NCBI GenBank assembly: GCA_963696875.1
Contig: CAVOLQ010000001.1
Span: 496,001 to 560,000 of the forward strand
Source of the DNA: Albibacterium sp963696875
Lineage (GTDB): Bacteria; Bacteroidota; Bacteroidia; Sphingobacteriales; Sphingobacteriaceae
Length of the DNA stretch: 64,000 bases
Direction: 5' to 3'
Position numbers and translations under genes: made by a program. Positions 1-7,655 of the stretch are shown one piece after another (within the stretch, counting starts at the first letter, position 1; each line of letters opens with the position of its first letter). A model generated the notes under the pieces. It ran no database searches. It was not told the DNA's origin and was given only the letters and a program-made list of their open reading frames with translations.

Positions 1-936
1 CAAAAACCTAAAATCGCTGATCTAGGAAATATTAAAGCAGGGAAAAGTGTAACGGACACCTATGCTGCGGTGAGGATTGTCGTTGAAGAATTAATAAGAC
101 AGGGAGTTTTGCCTATCGTAATAGGTGGAGGACAGGATTTGACCTATGCCCAATATCAGGCCTATGAGAAATTAGAGCAAAAAGTGGATTTAGTCGTTAT
201 AGATTCCAGACTAGATATAAATGAGGATATTCAAAATACCAGAGAAACTACCTCACAGTCTTTCCTCAGTAAGATTTTGTTACATGAGCCCAACTATCTG
301 TTTAATTTAAGTAACATTGGCTATCAAAGTTATTTTGTTAGTCAGGAAAGCATAAAAGTTCTAGATAAGTTGTATTTTGATTCTTATCGTTTAGGTGTAT
401 TTAAAGGGAATATTGAATATTCTGAACCTGTTTTACGAAATGCAGACTTAATCAGTTTTGATATGGGAGCCATTCGATCAGCGGATGCCTGTGCTAATGC
501 TAATGCCTCCCCAAGTGGCTTCTATGGCGAAGAAGCTTGTCAGATATGCCGGTATGCCGGCATAAATGATAAGCTTAGCTCAATTGGTTTTTACGAATTC
601 AATCCAGCATACGATAAGAATGGCCAAACTGCCATCTTACTATCACAAATGGTTTGGTATTTTATCGATGGTTTTTACAACCGTAAAAAAGATTTTCCTT
701 TACAACCTCAATCCGCTTATGTAATTTATCGTACTTCCCTGAAGGAAGAAAACTACGAGGTAGTGTTTATAAAGAGTAAAAAAACAGATCGCTGGTGGAT
801 GCAAGTGCCTTACCCCAATACCAAGTCTGTAAACGAACGTTACCATATGGTGCCTTGTAGTTATGAAGATTATAAAGTTGCCATCGATGGAGATATGCCC
901 GATCTGTGGTGGAGAACTTATCAGAAGTTAATTTAG
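1..936 (+). CDS. Arginase/formimidoylglutamase-fold protein (5' end cut by window)
   Basis: The reading frame is open from base 1, so the gene starts outside the window; a GTG at 70 is only an internal codon. The visible 311 residues match the ureohydrolase (arginase/agmatinase/formimidoylglutamase) fold as seen in Bacteroidota proteins labelled formimidoylglutamase. The three metal-binding motifs are degenerate. GG-D-H is GGGQD (residues 42-46), D-x-H-x-D is DSRLD (68-72), and S-F-D-x-D-x-x-D is SFDMGAIR (152-159), where only the first Asp survives. Binuclear Mn catalysis therefore looks unlikely, and the histidine-degradation label should be treated as fold-level only. No hut genes are nearby. 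The C-terminal about 80 residues (KTDRWWMQVPYP region) lie beyond the arginase core and are typical of this Bacteroidota group. It ends 8 bp before the convergent DUF4153 gene. Confidence 0.8.
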   Translation, partial: QKPKIADLGNIKAGKSVTDTYAAVRIVVEELIRQGVLPIVIGGGQDLTYAQYQAYEKLEQKVDLVVIDSRLDINEDIQNTRETTSQSFLSKILLHEPNYLFNLSNIGYQSYFVSQESIKVLDKLYFDSYRLGVFKGNIEYSEPVLRNADLISFDMGAIRSADACANANASPSGFYGEEACQICRYAGINDKLSSIGFYEFNPAYDKNGQTAILLSQMVWYFIDGFYNRKKDFPLQPQSAYVIYRTSLKEENYEVVFIKSKKTDRWWMQVPYPNTKSVNERYHMVPCSYEDYKVAIDGDMPDLWWRTYQKLI

Positions 937-944
937 ATGGGCAT

Positions 945-2813
945 TTAATCGTTTTCTACAATTAATAAAACGCCATTAAATGAACTGTTTGAATTGCTTT
1001 CTTTAGTTTTTACGCTAGTCTGCGGAATTGTAAGGTTTTTGAATAGTAAAGCTAATTTATACCCATTGCTTTCAGTGCTTAGTGTTAATAAGCTGTCTGG
1101 TAAGAGAACGGTATTATAATTTACTTTTAAGGAATTATCATCGGCGTTCATAATCTCTTTTCTTAATGATTCATAAAAAGGGCTCAAGTTGAAGATTACG
1201 CTATCCTTTTCGCCTAGGAAGACTTTTATTCTATCTTCCTCATCGAGATATTCCAATGTTATTTTGTCCTGATCATTTAAGAATTTATCTTCTTTAGAAT
1301 ACGATTGAAAGTCAATCATTGAACTGTATTCCGAAATATTCACCCTTTGGTTAGCCAATTGTATATTTATAAAATCATAGGATAAGGTGAAGAATTGAGG
1401 TTTGACTTTTAAAATAGAATAGGCAGTATCTCTCAATTTGTTTTTTATTTCATATACCGTCACTTTTGTTGAGTCGATTCCTTGATAGTTAGACCCTTTT
1501 AATTTTTCTTTTTCATAAGTGATGAATGTCGAGTCTGCTTCTTGTTTAACTTGACTTTCAACTTCCGTTAAGTCAACGCTTGTGAGCGGTTGTAAAGAAT
1601 GTAACCCGTAATTTGCTACCATGTAGTTTATAATCGCCGCTTTTTCTCTTTCTGAATCAGTGTCATTTCCCATCTTTTTATAACGTGCTAATTGGGATCG
1701 TTTTGCTATCGATGAAGCACTTTGCGGTCCAAAAGTTGAAAGGATTGCCAGAAAACATAACGAGATTGGTATCGTTTGGATATTTGGAGACCTGGCTACT
1801 AAAAAGTAAAAAGTAATACCGCTTAACCAAATTGATAGTAGCACTAAAAAATAACGAGGTTCTGTTATCGCATAATCGGCTATCCTGACCCATACTGCTA
1901 TAAAAAGCAAAATAAGCAAAGGTATAATCATAACGAAGAAAGCTTTCGAAAATACTTTCATCCATTCATTACCTTTTTGATTTCTTATGGGATAAGTCAG
2001 AAGGTAGGAGAGGATTCCAAAGACCGCATAGCCCAATATTAAAATAGAAACCATGCCTTTTGGTAGTTGTTGATCAATTAGTATTTTAAATTCGTAAATG
2101 ATTAAAATTAGAAGGTATATCGTAAGCAGCGGAATCAAGACATATTGCGTGAATACCTTTAAACCTTTAGGGTAGCTGGATTCCTGTTCAAAAGAACCCA
2201 TATCACCCGGTATACCAGCCAAGAAAAAGAGGGTATTAAAACCAGCCGCAATAAGGGCGAATAAACTAAAATAAATTTTGCTCTCAATAGTCAAATTAAA
2301 TAACTCTCCTGTGGAGGCCAAGGCAATTACAAGGCCTAAAAAAAGGGTACCAGAATATAAGACAGCGGTGAGGAAACGTAAGAAAAGAAACTTGTTATAT
2401 TCCCAAAATGCATGTCTTTGTTTTGTTCGGCTATACGGAGAAAAAGACACTAAAAGGTGGCCGGAAATGATTAAGAGCGCAAATCTATAAATATCCTTTA
2501 CATACCATTGTGGGGATAAGACATAGAATAATATAATGCAAAAGAAGATAATAACCGTATTGATCGTCCATCTTTTACTGGCACTTAGTTGTTGTGTTTC
2601 TGAAAATAAATCTGTGGATAGCGTCAGGCAAAAAGAAAGGTTGCTTACAGCAAGTAACTTATAGAAAATTTGGGTTTGGTATTCATCTGTAGAGCGAATG
2701 GCAAACCACCAAATAACGACCGCAAAAACGCTGATTATAAATTGAATCGGAAACCTAACAATAACCGATCGTGTGCTATCCCATAGCGTTGTTAATGAAG
2801 GGAATTTTACCAT
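945..2813 (-). CDS. DUF4153 family membrane protein
   Basis: 622 residues. The N-terminal about 370 residues contain roughly ten to twelve hydrophobic segments, starting around residue 20. The C-terminal about 250 residues are hydrophilic, mostly beta-like, and presumably lie outside the membrane. The arrangement and the Trp/aromatic-rich first helices match the DUF4153 family, widespread in Bacteroidota and of unknown function. Start: ATG at 2813; no better in-frame start lies downstream before the first helix. It is convergent with the arginase-fold gene and divergent from the DUF2911 gene, with a 104-bp shared upstream region holding a 12-bp palindrome. Nothing in the sequence identifies a ligand. 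Family assignment is from the overall pattern, not from a search. Confidence 0.75.
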   Translation of the reverse strand: MVKFPSLTTLWDSTRSVIVRFPIQFIISVFAVVIWWFAIRSTDEYQTQIFYKLLAVSNLSFCLTLSTDLFSETQQLSASKRWTINTVIIFFCIILFYVLSPQWYVKDIYRFALLIISGHLLVSFSPYSRTKQRHAFWEYNKFLFLRFLTAVLYSGTLFLGLVIALASTGELFNLTIESKIYFSLFALIAAGFNTLFFLAGIPGDMGSFEQESSYPKGLKVFTQYVLIPLLTIYLLILIIYEFKILIDQQLPKGMVSILILGYAVFGILSYLLTYPIRNQKGNEWMKVFSKAFFVMIIPLLILLFIAVWVRIADYAITEPRYFLVLLSIWLSGITFYFLVARSPNIQTIPISLCFLAILSTFGPQSASSIAKRSQLARYKKMGNDTDSEREKAAIINYMVANYGLHSLQPLTSVDLTEVESQVKQEADSTFITYEKEKLKGSNYQGIDSTKVTVYEIKNKLRDTAYSILKVKPQFFTLSYDFINIQLANQRVNISEYSSMIDFQSYSKEDKFLNDQDKITLEYLDEEDRIKVFLGEKDSVIFNLSPFYESLRKEIMNADDNSLKVNYNTVLLPDSLLTLSTESNGYKLALLFKNLTIPQTSVKTKESNSNSSFNGVLLIVEND

Positions 2814-2842
2814 TTTCGAATAGATTGAATCAATTGTATTTA

Positions 2843-2854
2843 ACTAACGTTAGT
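2843..2854. promoter_or_regulatory. 12-bp perfect palindrome, possible operator
   Basis: ACTAACGTTAGT is a perfect 12-bp palindrome in the 104-bp region between the divergent DUF4153 and DUF2911 genes. Its size and position fit a dimeric repressor site (TetR/MarR-like), but no regulator gene is adjacent. A palindrome this short can arise by chance in AT-rich DNA. Confidence 0.3.
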
Positions 2855-2869
2855 CCATTTCTGGAAAAT

Positions 2870-2899
2870 TTTGTAACCTCAATTTTATTCATATCTTAG
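2870..2899 (+). promoter_or_regulatory. Candidate Bacteroidota promoter for the DUF2911 gene
   Basis: TTTG at 2870-2873 and TATCTTAG at 2892-2899, separated by 18 bp, resemble the Bacteroidota consensus TTTG-N19/20-TAnnTTTG with one mismatch in the -7 box. Transcription would start near 2906 and leave a very short leader before the ATG at 2918. Confidence 0.45.
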
Positions 2900-2917
2900 T
2901 TTAAAAAACAGATAGTT

Positions 2918-3766
2918 ATGAAAGTAAAGATACTAACTTTATTTACTGCATTTATGATGGTAATTGCACTTAAGCAGAACGGAAATGCACAAGTTAAAAT
3001 ACCACCAGCAAGTAGTTCCCAAAACATTAGTCAGAGCCTAGGAACCAGCACTATTACGCTCGCTTATAGTAGGCCTAATATGGATGGTCGCAAAATATTT
3101 GGAAGTTTGGAGCCCTACGGGAAAGTTTGGCGAACCGGTGCCAACCAAATACCCAAAATAACTTTTGAAAGTGAAGTTACGGTAGCAGGAAATAAAGTTT
3201 CACCAGGAACTTATGGAATACTAACTATCCCTAATAAAGATAAATGGACGATCATTTTCTCTAAAAACAGTAACCAATGGGGATCTTACACCTATAATCA
3301 AGCGGAAGATTTATTTAGATTTTCTGTAACTCCTCAATTATCGGATAAACCTATTGAGACTTTTACAATTTCATTTTCTGAAGTTACTCCCAATAGTGCA
3401 AAAATGAATCTTGGCTGGGAAAATACGCTAGTGACATATGATCTAACGGTCGACGAAGATGCAGAAATAACAGCGGCAATCACAGAGGCCATGAAGGGAG
3501 ATAAAAAGCCTTATTTTGCCTCGGCTCAATATTATTATAAAAATAGCAAAGATATTAACCAGGCGCTCGATTGGGTAAATAAGGCTGAAGAAGAAGCGCC
3601 AAATGCTACCTACATTAAATATTGGAAAGCGTTGATCCAGATTAAAGCTGGCGATAAAGCCGGTGCGATGATTACGGCAAAAAAGGGAGTTGAAATCGCT
3701 AAAGCCGATAATAACGATGAGTATATACGGTTAAACGAACAAGTACTAGAACAAGCAAAGAAATAG
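2918..3766 (+). CDS. DUF2911 domain protein, secreted, with C-terminal TPR-like region
   Basis: 282 residues. A signal peptide spans residues 1-24 (hydrophobic core, then a GNAQ cleavage region). DUF2911 follows at about residues 28-170, recognisable from the TLAYSRPNMDGRKIFG and YGKVWRTGAN motifs and the WG-SY segment. The remainder (about 185-282) is helical with alternating aromatic/Ala positions like one or two TPR units (NQALDWVNKAEE, AGAMITAKKGVEIA). Family function is unknown; members are common exported proteins of Bacteroidota. The start is fixed by the signal peptide. The gene stands alone: divergent from the DUF4153 gene and 123 bp upstream of trhO, which probably has its own promoter. 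Confidence 0.85.
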   Translation: MKVKILTLFTAFMMVIALKQNGNAQVKIPPASSSQNISQSLGTSTITLAYSRPNMDGRKIFGSLEPYGKVWRTGANQIPKITFESEVTVAGNKVSPGTYGILTIPNKDKWTIIFSKNSNQWGSYTYNQAEDLFRFSVTPQLSDKPIETFTISFSEVTPNSAKMNLGWENTLVTYDLTVDEDAEITAAITEAMKGDKKPYFASAQYYYKNSKDINQALDWVNKAEEEAPNATYIKYWKALIQIKAGDKAGAMITAKKGVEIAKADNNDEYIRLNEQVLEQAKK

Positions 3767-3838
3767 CGGTAAAAAAGTGAATGAACATTAAAAAGAAATG
3801 TCGTTCAATAAAAACTTATAAGATTAATTTTAATTATT

Positions 3839-3846
3839 TACCTTTG
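3839..3846 (+). promoter_or_regulatory. Possible -7 promoter element upstream of trhO
   Basis: TACCTTTG exactly fits the Bacteroidota -7 box TAnnTTTG and lies 43 bp before the trhO start codon. No convincing TTTG -33 box sits 19-21 bp upstream (the region is AT-rich), so this is only a half-supported promoter. Confidence 0.35.
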
Positions 3847-3889
3847 TTTTTTTAACATTAAACGCCGTTTGCAGCGGTATCAATGAATT

Positions 3890-4843
3890 ATGAAAGCATA
3901 CCAGACCTTGCTGTACTATTGCTATAGCCCTATTGAAAATGCGGAAGAATTTGCCGCAGACCATCTTTTGTTTTGTAAATCCCTAGGTCTTGTAGGCCGT
4001 ATTATTGTAGCGGATGAAGGTTTAAACGGAACAGTTTCCGGAACGCGAGAATCTTGCGAGCAATATATGGAAGCCATTCACGCTGACCCACGTTTTGCAA
4101 AAACAGACTTTAAAGTAGATGACGTAGAAGAACCTACTTTTATCAAGATGCACTGTCGATATAAAGCAGAGATAGTACATTCGGGTTTAAGAGATCCAAA
4201 GATTATTGACCCTAACAAACAAACGGGGATACATTTGGAACCCGAGGATTTTCTGAAGATGAAAGATGAGGAAGACGTCGTAATTCTCGATGTCCGTTCT
4301 GATTATGAGCACAATCTTGGACATTTTAAAAATGCCCTTCGTCTAGATATCGAGAACTTCAGAGAATTTCCAGAAAAGATAAATGAACTGGCAAAATATA
4401 AAGATAAAAAAGTACTTACCTATTGCACCGGCGGAATAAAGTGCGAGAAAGCTTCCGCTTTACTTTTGCACCATGGCTTCGAAAGTGTTTACCAGTTGCA
4501 CGGCGGGATCATTAAATATGGAAAGGAAGTGGGAGGAAAGGATTTTGAAGGTCAATGCTATGTCTTTGACAACCGCGTCGCCGTGGACGTGAATTCGGTA
4601 AATCCTACCGTTGTTTCAACATGTTTTAATTGTGGAACAGCTACGACAAAAATGATAAATTGCGCCAATCCGGAATGCAATGAGCATTTCACCCAGTGCG
4701 ATAATTGCGGTCAAAAGCTAGACGGTTGCTGTTCGCAAGATTGTCAACAACATCCCCGAAAACGAGTATATGATGGAACTGGTTATTATGTAAAAATTCC
4801 TCAACCTGTCAACCTCGAAAAAAAGAAAGCAACAGCCATATAA
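3890..4843 (+). CDS. trhO: tRNA uridine(34) hydroxylase (TrhO/YceA, rhodanese family)
   Basis: 317 residues. The N-terminal acylphosphatase-like region (about 1-95) carries the LVGRIIVADEGLNGTVSG signature. A rhodanese domain (about 120-215) has the active-site loop YCTGGIKCEKA, with Cys179 as the catalytic cysteine and Cys185 beside it. A Cys-rich C-terminal domain follows (Cys245, 248, 258, 263, 270, 273, 280, 281, 285), probably structural zinc sites. Known family role: oxygen-dependent hydroxylation of U34 in tRNA, the first step to 5-(carboxy)methoxyuridine derivatives, in the cytoplasm. Length and domain order match the family. The terminator hairpin overlaps the stop codon. No neighbour is functionally linked; tRNA-modification genes are often solitary. 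Confidence 0.95.
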   Translation: MKAYQTLLYYCYSPIENAEEFAADHLLFCKSLGLVGRIIVADEGLNGTVSGTRESCEQYMEAIHADPRFAKTDFKVDDVEEPTFIKMHCRYKAEIVHSGLRDPKIIDPNKQTGIHLEPEDFLKMKDEEDVVILDVRSDYEHNLGHFKNALRLDIENFREFPEKINELAKYKDKKVLTYCTGGIKCEKASALLLHHGFESVYQLHGGIIKYGKEVGGKDFEGQCYVFDNRVAVDVNSVNPTVVSTCFNCGTATTKMINCANPECNEHFTQCDNCGQKLDGCCSQDCQQHPRKRVYDGTGYYVKIPQPVNLEKKKATAI

Positions 4844-4864
4844 ACTGGCTGTTTGCTATTTTTT
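4828..4864. terminator. Bidirectional Rho-independent terminator
   Basis: AGCAACAGCCA (4828-4838) pairs with TGGCTGTTTGCT (4846-4857) with a single bulged base and a 7-nt loop. A T-run follows on the plus strand (4859-4864). On the minus strand the hairpin is followed by a T-rich tract (complement of the A-rich 4818-4827 region). It lies between convergent trhO and the DinB gene, so it can serve both. The stem includes the last codons and stop of trhO. Confidence 0.8.
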
Positions 4865-4887
4865 AGGAAGTTTTTCTTTCTTAATGG

Positions 4888-5385
4888 TTACATTTCGTCT
4901 GCAGAAGGGCCATACATTCCTGGAATCGGTATGTCCAATAATCTCAGATAAACTGATAGTTGAGCCCTGTGATGAACAATATGATTAAGTACCATTGACC
5001 GAATAACAACATGTTTTGGTTGTTCTGAAATTAAATAATCTCCCTGCCTTAATTTCCAGTTTTCCTGATAAACAGCTTCATCTTTAACGTCTTCAAAAAC
5101 GCTTATCGCATCCGTTAAATTAGATTCAAAAACAGCTAGTATATCATTCGTGCTTTCAATAGTTGGTGCTTTATAATCCATGGTCGCGAAGTCCAACTCG
5201 TCGGCCGTTAAAATTAGCCTTACCCAGCCCGCCATTTCACCAATATGTGTTGCCAATCTAACTAATACCATCGACTTTTCATGAGGTTTCCAATTCAATG
5301 ACTCAGAAGGTACCGCTTCTAGCATTTTGCGGGTTTTAAGAGCTTCATCCTTTAGCTCAGACAAAAACAACTGTGTTAAATTCAT
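4888..5385 (-). CDS. DinB family protein
   Basis: 165 residues forming a four-helix-bundle DinB/YfiT-like protein. The likely metal-binding histidines are His47 (ATHIGEMAGW) and His135/His139 in HIVHHRAQL, the usual DinB triad spacing. The final motif (IPIPGMYGPSADE) is the characteristic tail of this Bacteroidota subgroup. Family members are metal-binding proteins of mostly unknown role; some act as thiol-dependent transferases. The start ATG at 5385 gives a normal family length. It is monocistronic, convergent with trhO through a shared terminator, and divergent from a small lipoprotein gene. Nothing indicates the substrate. Confidence 0.88.
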   Translation of the reverse strand: MNLTQLFLSELKDEALKTRKMLEAVPSESLNWKPHEKSMVLVRLATHIGEMAGWVRLILTADELDFATMDYKAPTIESTNDILAVFESNLTDAISVFEDVKDEAVYQENWKLRQGDYLISEQPKHVVIRSMVLNHIVHHRAQLSVYLRLLDIPIPGMYGPSADEM

Positions 5386-5596
5386 AATCTTTTTTCGATA
5401 AAATTACTCTTAATACATGACAAATAAAACTTACCATATAGATATGTAGAAAAAGGATCCAAGGAATATTTAACTATAAAATTGATAGTCTTTCTATTAC
5501 AGAACTTAAAGGTTTTTCGAAAGATCTTTATTCCCAAGTAAAGAACATTTCGTACCATTTTGAGTTATTATAGAAAAGAGAACTAAATCAAATCCG

Positions 5597-5773
5597 ATGA
5601 AAATAAGAAAAAACATACTCCCTGTCACCCTTTTAGTATTTCTTGTCACCTTACTGAGCAGTTGTGACTTTATTGTAGGTGTTTTCAAAGGTGGGGTATA
5701 CGTAGGTATAATAATAGTGATTGTTGTAATTGCAGTTGTAATTTGGCTTTTAAGTAAAATGGGCAAGAGGTGA
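5597..5773 (+). CDS. Small lipoprotein with one transmembrane helix (58 aa)
   Basis: ATG at 5597, TGA at 5771-5773, 58 codons. The product has a lipoprotein signal with lipobox LLSSC (Cys23). After a short Gly-rich segment it has a strongly hydrophobic stretch of about 18 residues (VGIIIVIVVIAVVIWLL) ending in a basic tail. Such small lipoproteins are common in Bacteroidota and are sometimes mislabelled as phosphatidate cytidylyltransferase; they are far too short for that enzyme. Function is unknown. The opposite strand carries a longer open frame (5506-5802), which is a shadow without recognisable features. The downstream inverted repeat at 5861 may end the transcript. Confidence 0.7.
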   Translation: MKIRKNILPVTLLVFLVTLLSSCDFIVGVFKGGVYVGIIIVIVVIAVVIWLLSKMGKR

Positions 5774-5860
5774 AGATCGACGATCAATAATTTATTAACC
5801 ATCCTTTTGAGTTCAGTTATACCTGAATCACATTTGGTTTACCTTTTTGCGACAGTTTTC

Positions 5861-5926
5861 CGACAATTTTCCGACATTTCTGCGACTAATTAGCGATTTA
5901 GTCGCAGAAATGTCGGAAAATTGTCG
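5861..5926. repeat. 29-bp perfect inverted repeat (hairpin)
   Basis: Bases 5861-5889 are exactly complementary to 5898-5926, with an 8-nt spacer. Each arm contains repeated sub-motifs (TTTTCCGACA, CTGCGACT). The left flank adds a further TTTCCGACA-like half-copy. No T-tract follows, so it is not a classical Rho-independent terminator. It could be a REP/MITE-like palindrome, a transcript-stabilising stem or a processing site. Confidence 0.85.
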
Positions 5927-6161
5927 CAGAAAGAGTTAATTAGGTGTAGCAAATGTGCAAGCCTTCCTGCTGTAGGACCTATTCACCTAGTCTGCAAAAT
6001 TTATAATGTACTTGACTGGCAAGGCGCCCATCGCTTAGTCTCAACGGCGAAGCTTAGTTTAACTTTCAAAAAGGTTTCTAGATCCTGTTGTTCCAAATCC
6101 ATTTAAAGGATTAGGAAAGTAGTTTTTTTTTATTAGCTTCACATTACCAAATAAAGAGAAT
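5927..6161. other. Gene-free stretch after the hairpin
   Basis: The whole gap between the small lipoprotein and the Gfo/Idh gene is 388 bp. Apart from the inverted repeat, I see no ORF with codon-like features, no tRNA fold and no good promoter. A T-run at 6122-6131 precedes the next gene. The translated plus frame (61 aa from 5921) resembles nothing I recognise. Confidence 0.5.
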
Positions 6162-7619
6162 ATGAACGAAACTAAAAAACCTGAAGTATCTAGAAGGAAG
6201 TTTATACAAAATGGTGCATTGGCTGCAGCCGCATTTACGATTGTTCCTCGGCACGTATTAGGTGGGGCAGGGTTTATTGCGCCAAGTGATAAACTAATTA
6301 TTGCTGGAGTTGGAGTTGGTGGAAAAGGAGAATCGGATATCAATAGTTTTTACCAAAGTGGTAAAGCAGAAATAGCCTATTTATGTGATGTTGATGATCG
6401 AAGGGCTGCAAACTCTATAAAACGTTTTCCGAAGGCCAAATATTACAAGGATTGGAGAGAAATGTATGATAAGGAATCTAAGAATTTTGATGCTGTTTCT
6501 GTTTCCACTCCTGATCATAATCACGCCATAATTACTCTTGCGGCGATGCAACAGGGGAAACATGTTTACGTTCAGAAGCCTTTAACGCACGATATTTATG
6601 AATCTCGCGCTTTGCAGGCCGCTGAAAGTCGATATAAGGTAGTTACACAAATGGGTAATCAGGGCGCTTCTAATGACGGTCCTCGCATAATGTCTGAATG
6701 GTTTGAGGCGGGATTGATAGGGGATGTGCACACGGTTTATTGTTGGACAGATCGACCAGTATGGCCTCAGGGTGTGCCTTGGCCGACAGAGAAAACTTCA
6801 GTTCCGCAGGAATTGGACTGGGATCTTTGGTTAGGAACTGCTCCTTATCAAGATTATATTCCAAAATTAGTTCCTTTTAACTGGCGGGGCTGGTGGGATT
6901 ATGGTACAGGTGCTCTTGGAGATATGGGTTGCCATTTAGTGGAAGTTCCCTTCCGTGTATTGGGTCTTCAATCGCCTAAAGATGTACAATGTAGTGTAGG
7001 AAGTGTATATGTAGATGAGTTTAAACGGGGTTATTTCCCAGAGAGTTGCCCTCCTTCTAGCCATGTGACTTTGACCTTTCCGAAAACAAATAAAACTAAA
7101 GGAGATATTACACTTCATTGGATGGATGGCGGAATACAGCCAGCTAGACCGGAGGAATTAGGTCCTAATGAAGTGTTTGGAGATGGAGGCAATGGGGTAT
7201 TGATTGAGGGCACGAAAGGGAAAATGATGTGCAGTACTTATGGTGAAAACCCGAGATTATTACCCACTTCTAAGACGGATCAGGTAAAAGTGCCGCAGAA
7301 ATATGCTCGCGTTCCTGGAGGTACAAGCGGTCATTATGCGCAGTGGGTGGAAGCGGCAATAGCAGGATATGGTAAGAAAGAGCTCAGTGCACCTTTCTCG
7401 TTGTCGTGTCCTTTAAATGAAACCTTGGCGATTGCTAATTTGGCTGTTCGTGGCTTTGATATTCGTGAAGAAAGGGCAGATGGCAAGGGCTTCACCTATC
7501 CTGGACGTTATATAAAATTATTATGGGATGAGAAGCAAATGCGGGTAACCAATTTTGATGCAGCGAATCAATTCGTGAAAAGAACCTACCGAGATGGATG
7601 GTCATTATCCGGTTTATAA
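6162..7619 (+). CDS. Gfo/Idh/MocA family oxidoreductase, exported (Tat-type signal)
   Basis: 485 residues. The N terminus (SRRKFIQNGALAAAAF) is a twin-arginine-type leader, so export in folded form is likely. The Rossmann motif AGVGVGGKGESD follows at about residues 47-58. The family's E-K-P active-site motif is present as VQKP. The C-terminal half contains WWDYGTGALGDMGCH, typical of the secreted Bacteroidota/Planctomycetota subgroup. Family role: NAD(P)-dependent oxidation or reduction of sugar hydroxyls, with the cofactor carried in the folded protein when periplasmic. The next gene, 36 bp downstream, is a DUF1080 protein; this pairing is known from 3-keto-sugar pathways, so oxidation at C3 of a glycoside is the best inference. 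Confidence 0.9.
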   Translation: MNETKKPEVSRRKFIQNGALAAAAFTIVPRHVLGGAGFIAPSDKLIIAGVGVGGKGESDINSFYQSGKAEIAYLCDVDDRRAANSIKRFPKAKYYKDWREMYDKESKNFDAVSVSTPDHNHAIITLAAMQQGKHVYVQKPLTHDIYESRALQAAESRYKVVTQMGNQGASNDGPRIMSEWFEAGLIGDVHTVYCWTDRPVWPQGVPWPTEKTSVPQELDWDLWLGTAPYQDYIPKLVPFNWRGWWDYGTGALGDMGCHLVEVPFRVLGLQSPKDVQCSVGSVYVDEFKRGYFPESCPPSSHVTLTFPKTNKTKGDITLHWMDGGIQPARPEELGPNEVFGDGGNGVLIEGTKGKMMCSTYGENPRLLPTSKTDQVKVPQKYARVPGGTSGHYAQWVEAAIAGYGKKELSAPFSLSCPLNETLAIANLAVRGFDIREERADGKGFTYPGRYIKLLWDEKQMRVTNFDAANQFVKRTYRDGWSLSGL

Positions 7620-7655
7620 TCATTAATAATTCATTTTTTACTTAAACACAAAGAT

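Noticed and set aside
5506..5802. Minus-strand 98-codon frame
   Set aside because: It is Thr/Ile-rich low-complexity translation opposite the small lipoprotein gene, which has a proper signal and lipobox.
5921..6106. 61-codon plus frame beginning with TTG in the hairpin; briefly considered as a transposase remnant
   Set aside because: Only the first few residues recall some transposase N termini; the rest has no match I can support and no terminal repeats or target duplications were seen.
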